Of a stretch of DNA of 64,000 nt, positions 59,363 through 64,000 are shown piece by piece. The notes under the pieces are model-generated. The model had not been told where the DNA came from. It ran no database searches and was given only the letters and a program-made list of their open reading frames with translations. How positions within the stretch are numbered: position 1 is the first letter of the stretch; each line of letters starts with the position of its first letter. The stretch is taken from contig CM114272.1 of NCBI GenBank assembly GCA_050084515.1, positions 49,166,001-49,230,000 on the forward strand, in the 5' to 3' direction. The stretch is from Blasia pusilla (Eukaryota; Marchantiophyta; Marchantiopsida; Blasiales). The position numbers and the translations under genes are program-made.

Positions 59363-60129
59363 CTACCGTAGTGCACCGCGTGAACTCCAAAGTGGTACAT
59401 CCAACGATGAGGATGCCACTGTTGCAAAACTAGGGACCTCCTCTATCTCCTCATGCACAGGAGAATCCGTAGCAAAAACATTACCCTCCAAAAAGTCTCC
59501 TGGCCAAGTGACTACTCCACTAAAACCAGCCACAGATGCTAACACCATTGGGGAAGACCCTCCTGGTCGAGCCCCATAAATAAATCTCACAGGGACTTGG
59601 CTTATACATCCATCCCCGGACTGCCAACCAGGTCTATAAGACGCTGTCTCAGTCCAATAATCCATCTGAAAACCCATCGGGTACAATACTGCTTCTCCAA
59701 CTAGTACATCATACGACTCGGCTGATGTGACCATCGCAGTACTCCCAACCGGAGCTATCGTCGCATGATCTGGTCTCAACTGTACAGAAAACTTCTCACG
59801 TGTCATGAATTGAGACCTATCATTGGCTCCTCCAAGTGATGTTTGAATCTGGAATGGGCAAGGCTCAAGCTCTGACCTCCAAATACCCAAACCAATACAT
59901 GCCGCCTTCCCAACATCAAAGGTTGGGCACCAAAGTCTAACAAGACTCTATCTGGTCTATACACCTGTCTTGTAGGACTCACCAATCGGAATATCCCACT
60001 CCGGTTGTCCAACATACATACACCAAGTGTAAGCCTCTCACAATCAATGGCTGGCCGGGCTGGTAATGCATCCATCTTCGCCACTACTGCATACCAAGTA
60101 GCACTGGTACTCAATGCTACACCTGACAT
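59363..60129 (-). pseudogene. D2 protease region and linker
   Basis: The frame at 60129-59803 contains DRVLLDFGAQPLMLG, the D-x-G-A core of a retropepsin, matching DLGA in D1. The overlapping next frame (59890-59363) gives SYDVLVGEAVLYPMGFQMDY and leads straight into the methyltransferase frame after one TAG. The protease-methyltransferase junction is thus nearly contiguous. Confidence 0.7.
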
Positions 60130-60571
60130 AGAGGGTCGCTACACCGCAACACCCTCATCCACCTCAAAGACGTAGCAAGAATACCCCACGTTCACACAAC
60201 GTGGTCGCTAGCTGAAAAACACAAGAGCTAAGTCAACTCCTAAAGCCATCGATTCGTGGCGAAAACAATGGGGATCCCAACATTGAAGTTGCCATCGCAA
60301 TCTTTGATGGATCTTTGCATCCGTGTCTACTACACGCGATGTAGATGCCTGAGTCCCCACTGTCAGCTCAATGGGCTGCGTAGGAACCATGGATGGAGTC
60401 ATAAGCACCTCGCACAACAAGAATGACTAGGAAAGCCTAGCCTGCCTCCCAGCCTTACCCCTCAATGGGTCCAACTCCACAGTAGCACCACGTGGCTCTG
60501 ACGCTCGAGTGGCTCCTCTCGTAACTGCAGCTAATGCCTCAACCTGTGCTGCACTCGCCATATAAGAGAGA
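60130..60571. other. D2 spacer between gag and protease
   Basis: No motif is recognised. It probably encoded the gag-protease junction, with frames now broken. Confidence 0.4.
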
Positions 60572-62074
60572 TCATCCCCTCCATAAGAGGTGGAAGGAAG
60601 CCCTTGCTCCCGAACCTGATCTATGCTGGATACCAACCATAGTAGCCAACTTTTGCTCCAACTGCTCAATCCTCGCAGCCATAGTTGACTCTGTCGTAGT
60701 GGTAGGGGTAGCCACCGTAGGCTCTCCAACCACTGGTCCACATCTACCACCCCTACCACCTCTACCACCTCGGCCTCTCAGAGCTATTCCACCGCGGCCG
60801 CGGCCTGATCTCAACTCTGGATGAAGATCAAAACAACGCTCTCGAGGATGACTTGGTCTCCTGCAATGATCACACTGAGTTGGGGCCGACTAAGGCCCAT
60901 CCTCCAAAGTCCGTCTCCCATCCTCTTGGGGACAAAACTTTCTAATATGATCACCTCCACATGTCCAACATGACTGTCCTTACTGCGGGGCAGCAAATGA
61001 AGGCAATGGTCTCTGTGCAAGTGTCCCTCTAGGACCTGATTGAGGTCGTGTGTACCCCCCACGACTCCCACTACTACTATCACCACCACTACTACGAGAC
61101 TGTGAGGTGGGCTGTTGAACACGAGAAGTAGTAGTTGTATCCCTACTGAATGCAAATGTCACCACTCTCTCCTTCACCATGTTAAGCTCAATCTTCTCAG
61201 ATAGAGCAAACACAAGGGTCAATGTGGGTGAATCATCACTCATAAGAGTAGCATCATGTACCCTGCGGCGCAACTCTCTGTCCAAGATTCCATACCAAAA
61301 CTGGAATGCGTGAGGCTTAGTCACACCCTGGGTAACTGAAATCAAACGTCGCATACGAGTGTATGCCTCACGAAGACTCTCACCAGTCTTTCGCTCAAAT
61401 TCCTGAAGACTCCTCAACTTCTCTGTCTTCACTCCTTGATAGTTCTTCTTCAACCTCTTGAAGAACTCTGCAACCGGGCTGAATGATGGTGGGGCACTAG
61501 TACCCCCACTGGTACCTCCACTGGTACCCCCACTCTGGCTCGTACTCGTACCACTCAACGTCGGGCTAGCTAGCATAGTAGGAGCATTACTACCAATACC
61601 ACCATGGGTGATAGACATATAGCCTGGAGACCAATATTGTCTCCACGCCTCAATCTCAGCAACATGGTCCTTCCTAAACTCATGGTAATCATCCATGGGT
61701 GGTCCCTCCAAGTGGTGAAACAACCCCTTCCAAGCCAAGAAGGGTATAAACAACGTGGCGTTCCGCAACATCTGCATATCACACCACATATCAAACTACT
61801 GCATGAAGTCCTCTAACTCAATGGTGCCCACTGCACCCGAGTATCGTCGTGGGCCCTTTATGGCCCCATATATCCTGTCCATGTCCCAAATCAATGGAGT
61901 TGCAACACTCGATAACAACGTAGAAGACTCGGTGTTTGGAACACCCTCGTCCTCCTCTTCATCAACCGTCGGAAGTGGAAAAGGTAGCCGATATCTCAAT
62001 CCACTCCGTGTGAAACCACCACTGTCCGCACCACGGTCCCCAACCAGACCACCAGACAACTCCGTGATGACCAA
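60572..62074 (-). pseudogene. D2 gag, one frame with three stop codons
   Basis: A ~500-codon frame interrupted only by TAG (61796), TAA (60980) and TAG (60890). The gag core reads VAEFFKRLKKNYQGVKTEKL, then EFERKTGESLREAYTRMRRL and AFQFWYGILDRELRRRVHD. Two zinc knuckles follow: CWTCGGDHIRKFC near 60955 and CDHCRRPSHPRERC near 60860. An RGG-rich stretch lies near 60760-60815, a likely nucleic-acid-binding tail. A low-complexity GGTSGGTSGGTSA run is near 61510. All three stops could come from CAG or CAA by C-to-T change. Confidence 0.82.
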
Positions 62075-62607
62075 CGCCGATGCCGCACCACCACCAAATT
62101 ACCACCATTAAGTAACCAAGTGACATCGATGTCGCTGTACTATTCTAGCTCTACTAGCTATGGGTGTAGGCAACCTAACCTGTCAGCACCACGAGAAGCC
62201 TCCCACGGTCTACTGGTCATCACTCCAGCCTCACTACCGGTAGCACACAGGAGTAACACTACTCTGGAAATTAGCGTCAACCCTAACAATGGGCGTGCAA
62301 GCAAGAAGCAACGATGGAGGGGATCCAAACACAGGAAGTCCGATGACAACCCTCCAATCGCAAATGGAAATCAAGGTAACACAATCCACCAAACGTGGCA
62401 CCCCTTGAATCCACACAACCCACCACACAATTCTAACGCAATAGCTACTCCGCCGCGGGTCGATGACGTGCTAGTCGGACTCATAGCACCTGAAAATATC
62501 ACCTGCATGGAGAGGCTACACCGTACTATGCGCTAGAGGTCCATCAACCAAAAACTTAAGATGCATAAAGCGCCTAGCACATCTCCAAACAGCACCAAAT
62601 GAGCTAC
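62075..62607. other. 5' leader side of D2, no gene seen
   Basis: This lies upstream of D2 gag on the minus strand. Plus-strand frames such as 62120-62536 lack motifs. No primer binding site or LTR boundary was recognised. Confidence 0.4.
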
Positions 62608-62700
62608 ACCAGTGTGTACACTGGCATAGTTAAGAACTCAGCAGTTAAGCGTCTTCCAGGCAGAATAGCCCAAAGATGGGTGACCAGTTATGCAACACTC
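62608..62700 (+). repeat. 5S rRNA-derived sequence with internal promoter boxes
   Basis: 62633-62685 has the same 53-nt length as the plant 5S internal control region. It keeps AGAACTC, the A box (AGTTAAGCGT) and the C box (GATGGGTGACC) at the correct spacing, with changes in between. The flanks are only loosely 5S-like, so it is not a normal 5S gene. Cassandra TRIM LTRs and 5S-derived SINEs carry such sequences; which applies here is not shown. It is antisense to D2. Confidence 0.75.
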
Positions 62701-62729
62701 AAATAAAAAATCCTGCAAAAACTGCCTCA

Positions 62730-62757
62730 CGCCCAAGCTAGCAAGCTAGCTTGGGCG
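62730..62757. repeat. Near-perfect 28-bp palindrome
   Basis: Arms CGCCCAAGCTAGC and GCTAGCTTGGGCG (13 nt each) surround AA. Position ~45 bp after the 5S-like block; a terminator-like or recombination role cannot be told. Confidence 0.85.
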
Positions 62758-64000
62758 AATTCAATTGACCACCATAGCTATCTCTCCACAAAAAATCAGC
62801 TACAATCAAGCTCTGTACTCCGAGCTAAAAATCATACAAACTTGTTGTCCATACACCTCAAGAATCGCAAATCCGACAACGCTTCCGCCCAGATTCATGC
62901 ACGTAGAAATCCGCAACGCTCCACACACTCAAGTAGATAGCTTCATATGTGATCAAAATACAAGTTTCAATAGTAACCTCTCACCCGATCTGGATGGAAC
63001 TTCAACAGAGCTTCCGCACTCCAAGCTCTCCACATCAGAAAACCGTCGAACATGAACCAGAGTCTTCAATCCTTGATAACTTCCAACTTCCTTGATGAAA
63101 CCCGGAGATCTAAAGCGCGTTGGAAAGCTCTCAGCAAGGCACTTCTTTCCCAATCAACCACCCACTAGATTCTCACCTCCAACATAGGCCACAAGCCACG
63201 AACATCCACGGCTGAATACACAATCAGCCCTAACCAGATCCTAATGATCCACAATCGAAGCTACCATCGATCTACTCTAGTTCTTTGAGTGAAATCTGTG
63301 AAAGACCTACTGTCATAAAACACGTATAGAATCACATAAAATCGAGCCAAACCCACTCCAAGATGGGAGAATCCAGGTCGAAGCTTGCGGGAACCACCAT
63401 AGCCAAGAATTCTACTCACTACCAAGGCTAACTCCCAACGCAACAGGCTCAACTCAAAGAACTAACTGTTCTTTGAGTGCACTCCATACTATATCCTCCA
63501 ACCTAAGAGCGGGCCCTACTGGAAAAGTCACCCTCAACTGAGTAACCCCCAACCCTATGTATGAAACCGCATCTCTACCTAGACACTACGGTCCTACATA
63601 AGGTATGGCTTCTACTAGCACACTATACTCTACGACATAATCTGTATGGTCATCACAATATCGATATGCTACTTGCTCTTTGCACTCCATAAAGACATGT
63701 GACTATCAAGTGTAAATAAAAATTTTACGGCATATTAGTAGGGGATGTAATGAGTTGCTAAATCCAGCCCAACGTTGATATCAAAACCTAAGAAAAAATA
63801 TACTCATAATTTTTTTTAATAATATGAGGAAGAGGTTGTTATTTGGGATAATATTTTCTCAAAGAAATGAAGCTCTTTTTCAAAAGGAGCATCCCTTTCA
63901 AAGTATTGGGTTCCTTTTAGTGAACATAAATTTGGTTTAGAGTGGATCACATAAATGCAAAGATGATTGTTCCTCTAAGCTTGGAGCTCCTTTAACATCC
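62758..64000. other. Right end of the window, no gene seen
   Basis: 62758-63700 is mixed noncoding sequence with a repeated phrase GTTCTTTGAGTG (about 63280 and 63470). 63720-64000 is AT-rich. No gene or element boundary was identified. Confidence 0.4.

Larger units (their letters stand above)
56748..62074 (-). mobile_element. D2: gypsy-like element with DNA methyltransferase (better preserved, 3' truncated)
   Basis: Minus-strand order: gag with two zinc knuckles and an RGG-rich stretch (62074-60572), protease (60129-59803), linker (59890-59363), C5-cytosine methyltransferase (59347-58437), RT-RNase H (58190-56748). It ends abruptly inside the block HRPGVV after RNase H, exactly where the neighbouring LTR-like sequence begins, so integrase and any PHD finger are missing. 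Most of gag and the methyltransferase keep one frame, broken only by single TAG or TAA codons at 61796, 60980, 60890, 59363 and 58673; there are frameshifts near 58590 and in the protease region. Confidence 0.88.

Noticed and set aside
62120-62536. 138-codon plus-strand ORF right of D2
   Set aside because: It is antisense to the D2 leader, lacks motifs, and resembles composition-driven open frames nearby.
62633-62685. Functional 5S rRNA gene
   Set aside because: Only the internal control region is conserved; flanking 5S sequence and the T-run terminator are not recognisable.

Overview
The window looks like nuclear DNA of a land plant, probably a non-flowering one. Reasons: a plant-type plastid DAD1-like phospholipase A1 gene at the left end, plant-type chromoviruses primed by initiator tRNA-Met (TGGTATCAGAGC), a CACTA transposon, copia and hAT remnants, and a retroelement family carrying a DNMT3-type methyltransferase. 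Only the lipase is an intact host gene. Almost everything else is nested mobile DNA in decay.

Layout. 333-2096 (+): intronless PLA1. 2.1-10.2 kb: AT-rich DNA with a 140-bp tandem duplication, a perfect 44-bp inverted repeat, a copia 3' end with its LTR, and a hAT (DUF659-type) remnant. 10.27-35.6 kb: an insertion nest. A repeat called R1 is split by chromovirus 1 (10616-18005, target duplication GGTAA) and by a 17-kb CACTA element (18179-35354, target duplication CAA). The CACTA contains a plus-strand LINE tail, a minus-strand LINE, and chromovirus 2 (24124-31459, target duplication CTTTT) inside that LINE. 35.8-43.1 kb (-): D1, a degraded gypsy-like element with gag, protease, DNA methyltransferase, RT, RNase H, integrase and PHD finger; a solo chromovirus LTR sits in its integrase. 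45.8-46.3 kb: an uninterrupted R1 copy.

46.9-56.7 kb is the least familiar region. A minus-strand multi-exon gene reads as a ParB-like domain followed by a permuted amino-methyltransferase-like domain. Its two introns, its promoter and its 3' flank carry about 22 copies of one ~25-bp palindrome, and its exons carry none. Divergent from it (+) is a Cys/His-rich protein joined to a retropepsin-like domain, ending in a polypurine tract and an LTR-like sequence. 56.7-62.1 kb (-): D2, a better preserved copy of the methyltransferase retroelement, cut off after RNase H. 62.6 kb: a 5S rRNA-derived sequence. The rest to 64 kb is noncoding as far as I can see.

Two systems deserve attention: the retroelement family carrying a DNMT3-like writer and a PHD reader, and the ParB-like/methyltransferase gene with palindromes embedded in its own introns and promoter. 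Both are interrupted mainly by in-frame stops that C-to-T transitions could explain, as expected of heavily methylated DNA. All assignments come from reading motifs by eye; no database search was possible.
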